A DNA stretch of 64,000 bases from G963665495 sp963677785 (GCA_963677785.2 CAXXDH010000003.1:806001-870000); one strand, 5' to 3'. Numbered from the stretch's first letter, positions 42,901 to 52,488 are shown. Made by a program: numbers and translations. Notes: a model not told the origin generated them from the letters alone.

Positions 42901-45690
42901 CGTCGCCGCCCACATGGCGTTTCGCCACTGTTTTGGGCCTGGTAGCGAGCTTTGCCACTCGCCCCATTCCTTTAACAATTGCTTCTTATTGAGCTTCGCA
43001 GCGCCGTTGTCTATGAAAGTATCGTTTATCTCACTCCCGTGTTCGATAGAACGTTTGAAAGCCCTGCCGCGCGGACCTGCTTTCGCAAACAGGTCGAGCA
43101 CTTGGGCATCAGGCGCCATCGCGTCCATTGCCGCCACCCCTTGCCAGAATGCCTGGGCTTCGTGGTTGGGAAGTCGTTTGATATGTGCATCATACGTTGC
43201 CTTCCATTGCAGCAGCCGGGCCGCACGGAGGACGATTTCGAGCGGGCGTTCCTGAGGAGGCATGACGAGAGCCAGATCAAGCGCAAATTTGTAGTGCCCC
43301 TCTTTCAGCAGGAGTTCAGCTAACACAGCCTGAATTTCAGGTGAGGGATTCCTTAAAAACTCCGTGGCATAGAGTGTCAGGAGTGCGTCATTGTCTTGTT
43401 GCTTGTTGTATACGGCGGCCATTTCCTCGAAAGGTCGAAGAGACAGACCTTCTCTTTCCGGGTGTTTATAGAGCTGGCGCAGTAATTGCTTTGCCAGATA
43501 GTGCTCACCCATTGCCCACATGCAACGACTCAGTGACACGCCCGCCTCAACTCGCATTGCATCCTTGCTTCTGCCGAACAACATCCCCCAGATCTCGGCA
43601 GCTTCGAGATAGGCCCCGCGTTCCTGTAAAATATACGCCGTGAGAGCCCTATTATCGAAAGTATCTCCTGAAATAAGTGGCGCACTGGTTGTGTTCTCTG
43701 GAAGATTAGCTACCTGACTACTGAAAAGCGCTTCTCTGGAACGAAGGAACCGAAACAACGGGAGCCAATGGCTCTGTAAATCGCGTTCTGCCGCAGCCTC
43801 AAGATCAGGCTCGGCAGGCTCGCTATCTTCCATGGAGGCGTCATGAAGTGATGAAATAAAGGCTGCCATGAGCCTTTCCTGTGACAACGCAGCCGTGGCC
43901 TGTCGATACCTTCCTTCATTCAGGGAAAAAGTTCGTGAATCACGATATTGCAACGCAACATATGTACCGGGATCGTTCGGTGTAACGCGAACTGTATGTT
44001 TTCCGGGAGGCAGCGCCAGCTCAATGAGAGAGCAGTCTTTCATTTCCGCCACTGGACGTTGCCAGGAAAAGGCTCCGGATAAGTACGGAGCAAAAGAATG
44101 CAGTCCTTTTTCGGATAGTTTTCGGCGCAGCATTGCCAAACCAACCTGCCCCAGGCTCGGGCGGATCGGGATGGCGGTTCTTTCCTTCATGGGGGTATAG
44201 CTGCAGCGGATAGGAGGTTTATCGTTTAGCCGTACCGTTATTGTCTGCCCCTGCTTCAATCCGCTGACAAGTATTCTTGCTGACGAGGGTGCCGGCAGTT
44301 CCGGCAGCTCGTATTGCAGTGATTCTTCTCCTGCTTGCGCGAACCAGGCGCCGGAGACGGAATCAAGAGCAGGGACAAAAGCTCTCTCGTCGAGAACAAT
44401 CCATTCCTGAGCATCTCGTTTTTCCTGAAGACCAAATCGAGTCGTCTGAAACCACGCAAAGCAAGGAACATCGTTACTCATTTCAAGAGGAAACACGTCT
44501 CTGTAAAATGTGTTTGCTCCTGTAATCAGGTCTGTGGCATCGCGGATATTTTTGTCTCCGAGATATTTGTGTTCTATCGTCTGCATCAGTGCCGAGGCAA
44601 GCAAGCCTCCGTGTCGCCAGCTGTTGTCCCATGCCAGACGGCGGGCAAGTGTTTCAACAACCGGAGGAGACTCCAACTCCGGCGCATGCTGCAGACGCTC
44701 CAAAGACTGTGACCAAGCGGCGTCTTGTCCGGGAAGGGCTTCTCCGGCTTGTATCAGCTTTTGGGTAGATATAGACTGGTTGAGGCTTTGAAACAGATAA
44801 TCGCCGGGATTTTGCTGTACGAGTCTGAACAGACAGTCGGTATTGAAGACAAGCTCCAGCTCCTGATGTCCCGAAGGAATATTGATGTAGGCAGTGTTGA
44901 GAATGCCGGTCTCACGCAACTGCTCGTTTAAAAAGAGTGGGAAGAAGGTGAAGGGGCGCGTCAGGAATTCGAATAATCGCTTCTCGCCATCAATACGGGC
45001 TTCTGCTCTATAGCTGGTACGCCAGTATCTAGCAGTCTTAGGAAACAGTGCCCTGCTTTCGATTCGAAGCCGTAAAGGTCCTTTTGTTTCTATTCGATGC
45101 ACTTTGTTGGCGTGTGCGTGCCAAAAGTCTTTGTCATGGTAGTTGCCTTGCTGGCGAATGCTGACCGGGGTTCCGGTCAATTCGAGCGGAAGTCTGTAGG
45201 GAATCGGAGGAGGCGGAGGGGACCACTGGCAAAGAAAAAGTTTACAGCGGATCGGTCGGACGCACTGGAGGCGGCAAAGAACCGGCGTATCCTGCTGTTG
45301 CAAGAGATACAGTTCCTTTTTTGGGTTAGAGGGGGTGAAAGCCTGCCGGGAAAACAACCCTCCGTCGCGGCTGATCCACGCCTCGACAGGGACGTCCTTT
45401 TTCAAATCAGGGATTAGTCGAAGAATTTCGCCCGGCTTCAGAGCAAGAGTAACTGTCGTTTCCGGACCGAGGGTATATGAAGTGTCCGTTGTTATATCGC
45501 AGGAAATGCTCCCCCCCTGGTCAACTATACGGTGCAGTGATGCCGGGTCACGCCAATGGAGCCTTGAGGGGTATGAATGAAGCAAGGCGTATCGCTGAGG
45601 GTCCAACCCGGAACCTAAGGCTGGACTGGCGAAGAGAAGAACCAAAAGGCAATTCACTACTCCCAAATACTTGCTGAAAGAGAGTTTCAT
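39949..45690 (-). CDS. Giant secreted TPR / outer-membrane barrel / SPOR protein
   Basis: A signal peptide (MKLSFSKYLGVVNCLLVLLF, cleavage near PALG) precedes about 1890 mature residues. Beta-rich segments alternate with a helical, TPR-like part (about 620-890, AELLLKEGHYKFALDLAL). Residues about 1545-1800 have alternating amphipathic strands ending in aromatics (FSMNLFTQNP, LGLDANLNLWM, GGLTLSWHF), as in an outer-membrane barrel. A SPOR domain follows (YYVQVGSFQDQELGLNQAE, about 1815-1885), which in other proteins binds denuded peptidoglycan. TPR plus barrel recalls exporters such as PgaA, BcsC and NfrA. ATG 45717, nine codons upstream, is an alternative start. It probably forms the exit route for the polymer made by the CapB/CapC-like pair (inference). 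Confidence 0.75.
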   Translation of the reverse strand: MKLSFSKYLGVVNCLLVLLFASPALGSGLDPQRYALLHSYPSRLHWRDPASLHRIVDQGGSISCDITTDTSYTLGPETTVTLALKPGEILRLIPDLKKDVPVEAWISRDGGLFSRQAFTPSNPKKELYLLQQQDTPVLCRLQCVRPIRCKLFLCQWSPPPPPIPYRLPLELTGTPVSIRQQGNYHDKDFWHAHANKVHRIETKGPLRLRIESRALFPKTARYWRTSYRAEARIDGEKRLFEFLTRPFTFFPLFLNEQLRETGILNTAYINIPSGHQELELVFNTDCLFRLVQQNPGDYLFQSLNQSISTQKLIQAGEALPGQDAAWSQSLERLQHAPELESPPVVETLARRLAWDNSWRHGGLLASALMQTIEHKYLGDKNIRDATDLITGANTFYRDVFPLEMSNDVPCFAWFQTTRFGLQEKRDAQEWIVLDERAFVPALDSVSGAWFAQAGEESLQYELPELPAPSSARILVSGLKQGQTITVRLNDKPPIRCSYTPMKERTAIPIRPSLGQVGLAMLRRKLSEKGLHSFAPYLSGAFSWQRPVAEMKDCSLIELALPPGKHTVRVTPNDPGTYVALQYRDSRTFSLNEGRYRQATAALSQERLMAAFISSLHDASMEDSEPAEPDLEAAAERDLQSHWLPLFRFLRSREALFSSQVANLPENTTSAPLISGDTFDNRALTAYILQERGAYLEAAEIWGMLFGRSKDAMRVEAGVSLSRCMWAMGEHYLAKQLLRQLYKHPEREGLSLRPFEEMAAVYNKQQDNDALLTLYATEFLRNPSPEIQAVLAELLLKEGHYKFALDLALVMPPQERPLEIVLRAARLLQWKATYDAHIKRLPNHEAQAFWQGVAAMDAMAPDAQVLDLFAKAGPRGRAFKRSIEHGSEINDTFIDNGAAKLNKKQLLKEWGEWQSSLPGPKQWRNAMWAATKTGGVAELRSIARDTRFVMLVATPEHPVVLNVFGPGKIRITTRPLHLDKNTRYPLNGWIRIEQGEGLSLVPVNNNMPSYGLEVLSSEFEKTVAPGQAVRTERAILLGEQKISIQSKEFPILVTIELERPEIPIPVLPPLSGAAFASVFTTQQQAFDTEKKTDCLQGNQVVLLQDDGSPTCRPMTWAAGRTVQSISLSSFEGPPACRTVPDFEKALQRGEPLEAYHLISGDSPEDVQRRMIALVFWGEKEPLQIPLAEALAQKLAADNPEVPGLSPLLSRLIRYTKWESVQLLHSPAGFKKVKVRGWNPSAPGLRLRKALLPDLSNCHFVLVGDQNIEMAISNISPAVFNVTVRLAQLPFLQPMPLTCELMVDEQSVRQLHLGPKQETEVVSLSIPKGEHTVKLRVSERYPNQYVGVCIEEDCLFQPCEKTKENRPDERTYAVAKKPDQPVKANILGPTWVRVINGDESRADRIAHKFIGPVWRELELPALPGTKETLFRLQRRVLREDPAPIPYARPSALALTPVPDELLHFNSTGKSESISSKDAFTPGALDRGSYELSLGFKVRRDTSGPQTGAESEQFVENALTYRYFDDWRDIYWRGKLFAREREFGGPTWGLAGDLSWEPDSAPWSLRFSMNLFTQNPNADRFGYNDLSAQEASALARFTGTWRQDLNDEVFHLPKLSIFGRLMSMDSFGNQSARTVDQDIFTPYKKDHEAGWSLGDTLHYQPWIDGDLYAGGDLKGNETLNAFSLDNLVLKTGYKQLLGPVNLDFNYQYKRYFKDDDRQTSSHRHQLGLDANLNLWMINQDRFSLSTDLNWESQDRSFFGGLTLSWHFSKGQGLHDYRPGEVDFYNELRRRKPAQRIQTVDFITTLETEPGETVPAKEEEAYYVQVGSFQDQELGLNQAEKLEQSGYAVQISTLYDKNDVVWYVIDIGMHNTRQKAERALTAFKDATGDSGRVVRLKKDLVSKRRVYTTNRDEEPDR

Positions 45691-45836
45691 TCTTTCTAAA
45701 GAGCATTTTGTCTTCATGCAGACTACCCAGCGTGTATTTTATGAGCACGACCATGTGAGCCTCAGAGATTAAAAATAACCATAAGATAATTTTCTAGTAA
45801 TTGTCTAGAGATAATGCATAATGGAATCAGTAAATA

Positions 45837-46730
45837 CTACTCGTTGGTGAGGCACCTAACCATAGAATCCTGCGCTTCGGCATCCTCTAGCAAGCGTTTT
45901 CGCAAACCGGCGCCCAACTCTATATGCACGAACCCCTGGTGGTTCATGTGCCGCAAAATTTTTCCACTAATATTGGTCGCCGCTCCAAGCAGGGGCGTTT
46001 CATCAGGGTACAGCAAAATGCTGCGCCCGAAAGCAGCCTTGAAACAATTCAGAATGTTACGAACGACAGGAGTGGCCGGACCTCCGGCACTCATGATGGC
46101 GTCTACTCCATTGTCACCGCGACGTTTTATTTTATCGGTAAAACCGTGCAGTTGAATTAATAGACCTTTTGGTAAAGCGCGAGCGTAGGCTCGTGTCAGG
46201 GCAGTAAAAAAACTGCGTGGAGCGTGAGCTAAATCCCCGGAATGATCACGTTGCGCTTTACTACGCCCTGGGCCGCCATAGCGGTGAGTTGTGTTCCAGG
46301 CCGCGAAACGAAAGTCCCCTCTGGAAAAGATCTCAAACCCGATCTTGCCGCTATCCTTGTCAAAATACCGATGCGGCATCATCAGCCCGACGCGAGATTT
46401 TGAATCGACGGAAAACACGTAAAAACCTCGGCCGGTGTGATTTCCCTCCAACTCTTCCACGACAACCAGTTCCCTTTGTTTATTTGTTAAAGTATACGCT
46501 CGCATGCCGCAGGCTTTCCATTCGGCAGAGTCGACTGCTGGCCGGTCGCCGGTCAGCAACTGAAAAAAAAGTCCACTGGCGATTTGCAGCACTTCTTCAG
46601 ATTGAGGGGCGAATTTTCCCTGGGCTGAAGCAAAGTAGCGCTCGCGTAGGGAAGCCTCCGCAGAAACTACTGTGAATACAAAAATGAAGACGCACATCAA
46701 GGGAATCAGCAGTAGTTGATGTAAGAGCAT
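45837..46730 (-). CDS. Secreted hydrolase-like protein of unrecognised family
   Basis: The 297-residue protein has a signal peptide (MLLHQLLLIPLMCVFIFVFT, cleavage near VSAEA) and a conserved-looking polar core: MPHRYFD (His120), NTTHRYGG (His149), GDLAHAP (Asp166, His169), IQLHGFTD (His195) and VHIELGAGLRKR (Glu271). This spread of His, Asp and Glu suggests a zinc-type hydrolase, but I cannot name the family. The same core pattern recurs twice in degenerate form in the C-terminal region of the CapC-like protein of this operon. It starts 2 nt after the 833-residue gene with AGGA upstream. By analogy with polymer operons it could trim or release the product. A 146-nt gap follows before the giant barrel gene. 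Confidence 0.7.
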   Translation of the reverse strand: MLLHQLLLIPLMCVFIFVFTVVSAEASLRERYFASAQGKFAPQSEEVLQIASGLFFQLLTGDRPAVDSAEWKACGMRAYTLTNKQRELVVVEELEGNHTGRGFYVFSVDSKSRVGLMMPHRYFDKDSGKIGFEIFSRGDFRFAAWNTTHRYGGPGRSKAQRDHSGDLAHAPRSFFTALTRAYARALPKGLLIQLHGFTDKIKRRGDNGVDAIMSAGGPATPVVRNILNCFKAAFGRSILLYPDETPLLGAATNISGKILRHMNHQGFVHIELGAGLRKRLLEDAEAQDSMVRCLTNE

Positions 46731-46732
46731 TT

Positions 46733-49234
46733 TCAGTCCTCCTGAATTCGAATGCTTCGTACGTTATATGCTCCTGGAGAAAGCGTGAAAGCTTGCACAT
46801 AAAGATTACCATCCTTTTCAGGCAGCATGTTGACCAAATATTCACCGGGAGGGAGATCCGGACCGAGAGGAATGGAAAAGCTGCGCCCGGCATCGTAGCT
46901 CAGCACTTCTGCATAAGGTGTCATGCTGTTCGCGTTATGATCCGGTCTTATTAAGAACCTGCGTTGCAGCAGGCTGTAAGATTCGGACGGTGTTAGCGAT
47001 GGCGAAAGCAGATCATCGTTCTTTGAGGCTATCCGTAACATTAGCCTTGAAGGCGCATATTCCTTCGATGTTGCAAACACCTTGAAGTTGACACGTTCCT
47101 CATCGTTGCTTTGCTTGTGAAAAACAAACCGCAACCCCTGCGGAGGAAGAGCATAGACAAATCGCAGCTGCATAGAGCCTTGCAGCGACGATGCTTCGGC
47201 AATGTTCGACATAAATACGCTTGTGTTTGCCGGTTCGCGAATCCTGATTTTCCTTTGGCCGATCTTCAGCTTTGGAAGCCGTAACAGTCCTGTTGCCCCC
47301 CTGAGTTGACGGGAGTATCGTGCCACACCGTCTACTTCCAGGGTTAACCGGAAGGGCTCGCTCTTCTCTCGAATAAAAGCTAGTCCGGGCCGTACGGTCC
47401 TGAAGGGAGTGGAACCTGCCAACGTTGCTACGCGCTCGGCCACACTTAACGGCGTATAAATGCTGGACAGCCCTTCCTTACGCATGTTCGTGTTCTCTTC
47501 GACAGGGCTCAGAAGGTATTGACCGGCATTGTTTCCCTCCGGGGGGAGCTCCTGCCAGAGATATTTGCCCTCGGCAATGGCAGGATCGACCTCCGGCGGG
47601 TGTGGAAAGATACGTAGCAATTGGGTTCGCTCACCGCCATAGAGCTGTCGAAAAGCTGCAGGCCGCAAAATATGCCAAACGGTCTGGCGTTCCAAGTCGC
47701 GTTTGAACGGCGAACTGTAAAGATCTTCCGGGATTCGCGTGGTTTTGGTGATATCCGCGGGGCGGGTATAGGCCGTTGCCAGCACGGGAGAAGCCGAGCG
47801 CAGTTCTATTTCTGCAACACCGCCGGGAAGACGGAAATAGTATTGTACCGGATCGGAAAAAGCAGGTTCCGCGAATTCATCCTGCGGACGTTCATACAGT
47901 GATGGAGGACCACCAAAGGATAATGTCTTTTGCCCCAACATATGGCCGCTTTTATCGATGAACTTGCACTCAAGGACGCCTGATTGATGACTCCGCAAAT
48001 CAAGACGAAAGGGAGTCGGGTGATCTGGAAGGGATGTCACATGATAACGTAAAACATGCTCGTGCGAGACGGAATACGTGCGCATCCAAAGAGCCTCGAT
48101 ATTGATTTCCCATGGCTTTTCACCGGACATGTCAAAAACGTGTAAGCTCGCCGGAACCCGACTCTCGATTTCCAGCAATCCGGGCTTGAAGTTCTTGGTA
48201 AACGAGACGCCGTTTTTGCTCCATTGTAATGTATGGGTGACGGGGTGTGGGTTCCTGACACCATACCATGTGATACGGGTCGAAGCTTCAGGTGATATTT
48301 CAGAAGGATTAATCACATGTGTGGTCTCCGGAGGGACGGAAGTCGGGTGCAGATCCAAGCGCCACAAGGCTCCTTGTTCGGGCACCGGGAGCGTTATCCG
48401 TCTACCCGGCCCCACATACAGAACAGGAGTTTGGACCACACCCTCCATCAAGAAGTCCTCTATCTCTTTTCGAAAATACATCTTTCGACGTAAGTAGTTC
48501 TGCCCTTCGATGCCGTCTGGGGCGAGTGGTTTCCATATCGACTTAAGGAGATTGTTTCTCTCTTGTCCGGTAAGGAAGTCATAAGGATACACATTGCCTT
48601 CGGCTATATTCTCGCGCTCTGCTTCATTCAAGCGTTTCCAGAGAGTCTCAACGGCGCGATCAGGCGTAACCTCCTCTCTATATATACGTACCAGAATGTT
48701 CTTGATCCCGTCCCCGGCGTGTTGTTGCTGTAATCGAAGACGTAATGGGTGTTTTGAGAGTGGGTATTCGTTCAAATCAAGATAGACGACCCGAGTGTCG
48801 GTCGGCACGGTCGTATCAGAAGGCATGATCCCGGCCGTTATCGGTGCTGTCTGATCGTTCCCTTTCGGAGGCGGAAACCAAGTCACTTTACTGCGCTGAT
48901 GATATACTCTGGAGCTGAGTACGCCGCCATCGTTGCCAAGAACTTTATAGACAAAAGAGTATTCAAAATACGTGTCAGGCAGCTTTGCCACGGTCAAGTC
49001 TACTTCAGCATTAACAACCAGCTTTATGCGTTTCGTTCCTGTGGGAAGTGTAAAATTGACTGATTTGTTTTCCCCAAGTTCATAGGCCATGGTGGCTCGC
49101 ATGCCTTTTTCGAGAGGCGTCTTGTGCAAGGTAAGGTTACGCCAGATGCTTTCCAGGTCATCTTGATGCCAAAGCAGCCAGGCGACTCCCAGGAACAGGA
49201 GCAAGGAAACAAATAGAAGTCTTCCCGCGGTCAC
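46733..49234 (-). CDS. Membrane-anchored periplasmic protein, unknown family
   Basis: I do not recognise this 833-residue protein. It has one N-terminal membrane helix (MTAGRLLFVSLLLFLGVAWLL) without a cleavage site, so it should be anchored in the inner membrane with a beta-rich periplasmic body; many segments look like beta-sandwich strands, for example VNFTLPTGTKRIKLVVNAE. The GTG start overlaps the stop of the CapC-like gene (GTGA) and the hydrolase-like gene follows after 2 nt, so it is tightly coupled to both. A bridging role between the inner-membrane synthase and the outer-membrane barrel would fit, but this is position-based inference. Confidence 0.75.
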   Translation of the reverse strand: MTAGRLLFVSLLLFLGVAWLLWHQDDLESIWRNLTLHKTPLEKGMRATMAYELGENKSVNFTLPTGTKRIKLVVNAEVDLTVAKLPDTYFEYSFVYKVLGNDGGVLSSRVYHQRSKVTWFPPPKGNDQTAPITAGIMPSDTTVPTDTRVVYLDLNEYPLSKHPLRLRLQQQHAGDGIKNILVRIYREEVTPDRAVETLWKRLNEAERENIAEGNVYPYDFLTGQERNNLLKSIWKPLAPDGIEGQNYLRRKMYFRKEIEDFLMEGVVQTPVLYVGPGRRITLPVPEQGALWRLDLHPTSVPPETTHVINPSEISPEASTRITWYGVRNPHPVTHTLQWSKNGVSFTKNFKPGLLEIESRVPASLHVFDMSGEKPWEINIEALWMRTYSVSHEHVLRYHVTSLPDHPTPFRLDLRSHQSGVLECKFIDKSGHMLGQKTLSFGGPPSLYERPQDEFAEPAFSDPVQYYFRLPGGVAEIELRSASPVLATAYTRPADITKTTRIPEDLYSSPFKRDLERQTVWHILRPAAFRQLYGGERTQLLRIFPHPPEVDPAIAEGKYLWQELPPEGNNAGQYLLSPVEENTNMRKEGLSSIYTPLSVAERVATLAGSTPFRTVRPGLAFIREKSEPFRLTLEVDGVARYSRQLRGATGLLRLPKLKIGQRKIRIREPANTSVFMSNIAEASSLQGSMQLRFVYALPPQGLRFVFHKQSNDEERVNFKVFATSKEYAPSRLMLRIASKNDDLLSPSLTPSESYSLLQRRFLIRPDHNANSMTPYAEVLSYDAGRSFSIPLGPDLPPGEYLVNMLPEKDGNLYVQAFTLSPGAYNVRSIRIQED

Positions 49235-52200
49235 GACCCCTCCTCGAAGATCAGCCAGGCCTGTCGGCTTGCTATAAAATCGTCCACAAGTTCTCTTGTC
49301 ATGTCCTGTTTCCTCAGTCGCATCTGCTGATCAAAACGGAGCGGATAGAGGTTGGCCAGCATGGCCGGGCTGCCCGCTTTTTCGGCAATACTCAGAAAGG
49401 TTTGTTTTGTGTTGACGTCCTGTACCCATGTCAGTTGAAGGTCCGGACGAAGGAGCATGAGTTTTCGCAGAGCGGCGATATCACTATACAGCATATAGCT
49501 TTTGAGTATTTCTTGCACCTGGGAAAGGTTATTTAGGGAACGGGCCGGACGGTCGTCTTCCTTGAGAAATTCGAACAGGTCTTGTTCATCGCCGGGTATG
49601 TCGAGGAGATAGAATTGCCGCGCCTGTGATAAATTTTCGTCTTGTTGATAATAAGCCGATCGAACAAGGGGCGCTACCCAAAGAATAACGAACTCTTTGT
49701 TCTCAGTGCTGCTCAAGTACCTTGCCTGCGCTACTCCTCCGGCCTCATATCCTGCTGTGGCTGGCGAACCGTCCACGTACCCCACAGAGAATCCGTCTTT
49801 TTCCAATTGCGCTTTGAGCCTGCTATCCAGGGCGCCAAGTACATGGGCGCCCGGATGAACGTACGTGAACGCCATGAGGATATCGTTCGTCGGTGCGGGC
49901 TTGTCCGGCTGCAGGCCAAACGCTCTGCACTGGACTGAAAGCATGGGAGCATCTCCGGCTTCACGCAGCAGCACCTGTCCCATAAGTGTGAAAATACTCT
50001 TGATGTTGCGGGATCGCACCAAGTCCGCAGTCCCATCAATGTTCGCCCTGGGATGCGCATTGCCTATAAGCAGGGCTCGGGCGTTCAGGCGTTCGAATAG
50101 AGCCACGGAAAATTCAAAAATATTCATTTCGGATAGCGGACGCGGGGCCTGGATAATGTATTCCGCGTACCCATCGAGACGCAGGACGAATGTCCCCCAA
50201 TAGCGCCTTGGGTCATCCCCTTTTTCGCGTAGGATGATATAATCATGCCCAGTGGCTTTATGCCGGTAGAAGATCATCTCGTAATTGAGGACTGCCGCGG
50301 CCATAGCGATAAACTGAAGTTCGGCCTCACCTTCATCGTTCCATAACCCATTAGTATAATATTTTTTCGACGCCTCCAGCAAAGGTGTAATTATCTCCTG
50401 ATCGAAAAATAGCAGTTGCTCGAGTGAAGGAGGCTGGTACAGGTTCGAGCCTTTCGGGGCGATGTTGTCTTTTTCTTCCAGCAACCAGTCCTGAAGATAG
50501 CCCACGATGCTTTCTCGGCTCTGTACGGTTTCCACTACCGATTCGATAGGGTTGAAGTCACGCAACAGATGGCGCATGTCTTTACGCGTCGCAATAAGCT
50601 CGCAAAATCCTGTCGCAGCTTGTCCGGCAAGGACGTTGGTCATTGGGGGAGTTCCCCAGACGACTTCCAGGCTACCTAGCATGGTGCGCAACCTGGAAAC
50701 ATTGAGTTCGGCCGGTAGTCCTGATTGTATCCATAGCGATGAGGGAAAATCATCGCCTGTTAGATTTAAAAAAGAGGTTCCTTTCAGTTTGCGTCTCGAA
50801 GACTCGGTATAACCACGAAGTTGGAGTATATTTCTCGATTGGAGAGCCCGCTGGAAACCAAGGAACAAGGTTTCCTGGCTTTTCAGCACGTCGGCCCGAG
50901 CGTTGCTGTTGACACGTCGTGGTGTGCCTGCAGACGCCAGTGTACGGGCGCCCAGTTTCTCGAAAAGATACATTCCTGACTCCAGAGCGCCCCATTCGTC
51001 AAAAGGAGCGGGAACCTGAATATTCAAGCCACTCTCAGGCGCCAGATTGAGTACGTAGACGCCCCACCCGCGCAACGGCGGTTCTTCCTGAAGGAACAAG
51101 TACCGGTCATCAACCACGATTAACTTGTAGGAGAGCAAACCCAAGAGAACTTGAGCCTGTCGCAAAAGAGCAGCATCGTTTGAGAGGACATACTGCTCGA
51201 GATTGCGGACAGCTTCCATGAACATCTCAATCTCTCGTGGGGTCGGAGAGCTGAAGGAATTACGTTTGGTGGATGCGTACAACTCTACCTTGTTTTCCCG
51301 GATAACTTCGGGCAAGGAGCGCTTTTCGCTTGTAGAGGTCGGAGATAGTACGGGAGCCGTAGCCACTTCGCCCAAGGCTGCAATGTTTGGTACGTAGGTT
51401 AGAGCGAAGCCAATACCCGTGGCAAGCAACAGTGAAACCAGCGAAACCTGAACCGTGGTGCGGGTCATACGGAGCGTGATGGATTTATCATGCATCTTCA
51501 CGGCAAGAAGCGTCGAGAGCAGGTATCCGAAGGCAAAAAAGTCGGAAACACGATACTGCGGAAAGTAAGCATGTATGAAATATCCCAGTCCGAGCTTGTA
51601 AAAATAGCCGATATTGAAAAAGATAAGCAGCTTGCGAGCGCCTTCGATATTCTGGCGCTTGAAAAATGGGAGTTTGAGTAAGATCGTCCCCAGGAGAAGA
51701 ATAACGAAGGATTCGGCAAAAGTGAGCAGGATCTTGAAGGGCTCATACCACTGCAATGCGAGGAGAGAAGGAATGAGAATGCCGTTATACTCCCAGCCGT
51801 AGAGAAGATTCATACGCGAGGCCAGCAATGCAGTGGTCAATAAAATAATGTAGGCTTTAGGGCTTGCAAGCATGGAAGCGGCCAGATCTTCGTACATATA
51901 CGCCAAGTTGCCCAAGCTGAAATTCGTATAGGGCATAAGGAGATAGCGTACCACAATGAGCGTAAGCAGGAGTGTCACGGCAAGGTGCGAAAGACCTCGT
52001 AGAAGTCCGGGCTTCCATAATTGGTTGGCAATGAGTGCAACCACAATCAGACCGAAGCTGTGCAGCTCATTGCGGTAGTCAAAGCTAATATGAAAGGTTT
52101 GATTGACGTATTCGCCTACTACAGGAAGTATAATGGTATCCGAGACTGTTCGTACGACAACGCTGACAAGCAGCAAAGCGAAAAATCTGTCTCGCCCAAA

Positions 52201-52470
52201 GAAGTTGTCCCAGCCTCCAAAACGGCTCCCCCATTCGGAGTATAACCAGACAAGTCCGTACGTGACGACGGACTGAAGAATGATGATTGCCGCGGACCAG
52301 GGTTTGAGGAGTATGAGCGGCGCCAGATAACCCGGTACGACCAGGCCGGAGAGCACCCAACCGAATCGCAAATTGAAGAAGCAGATGACGCATACGCCAA
52401 CCCAAACCGTAGTAACGACTGAGCTGGACAATGAGCCCTGAGGGAAAATGGCGAGAAAATGTGTGTCCAT
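49231..52470 (-). CDS. CapC (PgsC)-like membrane protein with long C-terminal extension
   Basis: The N-terminal 360 residues are polytopic and hold two CapC/PgsC-like units. The first has SGLVVPGYLAPLILLKPW and ALIANQLWKPGLLRGLSHLA, matching PgsC motifs (AGLVVPGYL and LIANTIQKQGL); the second has NGILIPSLLALQWYEPFK. PgsC is the small membrane partner of PgsB in poly-gamma-glutamate synthesis. A further 700 residues follow, in which two copies (about 455-550 and 740-850) share a pattern with the small secreted hydrolase-like protein of the operon but with most polar residues lost (for example APFDEWG, GTPRR). It starts at ATG 52470, 18 nt after the sensor gene. Confidence 0.85.
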   Translation of the reverse strand: MDTHFLAIFPQGSLSSSVVTTVWVGVCVICFFNLRFGWVLSGLVVPGYLAPLILLKPWSAAIIILQSVVTYGLVWLYSEWGSRFGGWDNFFGRDRFFALLLVSVVVRTVSDTIILPVVGEYVNQTFHISFDYRNELHSFGLIVVALIANQLWKPGLLRGLSHLAVTLLLTLIVVRYLLMPYTNFSLGNLAYMYEDLAASMLASPKAYIILLTTALLASRMNLLYGWEYNGILIPSLLALQWYEPFKILLTFAESFVILLLGTILLKLPFFKRQNIEGARKLLIFFNIGYFYKLGLGYFIHAYFPQYRVSDFFAFGYLLSTLLAVKMHDKSITLRMTRTTVQVSLVSLLLATGIGFALTYVPNIAALGEVATAPVLSPTSTSEKRSLPEVIRENKVELYASTKRNSFSSPTPREIEMFMEAVRNLEQYVLSNDAALLRQAQVLLGLLSYKLIVVDDRYLFLQEEPPLRGWGVYVLNLAPESGLNIQVPAPFDEWGALESGMYLFEKLGARTLASAGTPRRVNSNARADVLKSQETLFLGFQRALQSRNILQLRGYTESSRRKLKGTSFLNLTGDDFPSSLWIQSGLPAELNVSRLRTMLGSLEVVWGTPPMTNVLAGQAATGFCELIATRKDMRHLLRDFNPIESVVETVQSRESIVGYLQDWLLEEKDNIAPKGSNLYQPPSLEQLLFFDQEIITPLLEASKKYYTNGLWNDEGEAELQFIAMAAAVLNYEMIFYRHKATGHDYIILREKGDDPRRYWGTFVLRLDGYAEYIIQAPRPLSEMNIFEFSVALFERLNARALLIGNAHPRANIDGTADLVRSRNIKSIFTLMGQVLLREAGDAPMLSVQCRAFGLQPDKPAPTNDILMAFTYVHPGAHVLGALDSRLKAQLEKDGFSVGYVDGSPATAGYEAGGVAQARYLSSTENKEFVILWVAPLVRSAYYQQDENLSQARQFYLLDIPGDEQDLFEFLKEDDRPARSLNNLSQVQEILKSYMLYSDIAALRKLMLLRPDLQLTWVQDVNTKQTFLSIAEKAGSPAMLANLYPLRFDQQMRLRKQDMTRELVDDFIASRQAWLIFEEGS

Positions 52471-52488
52471 CCGGTTGTACCGTTCCAG

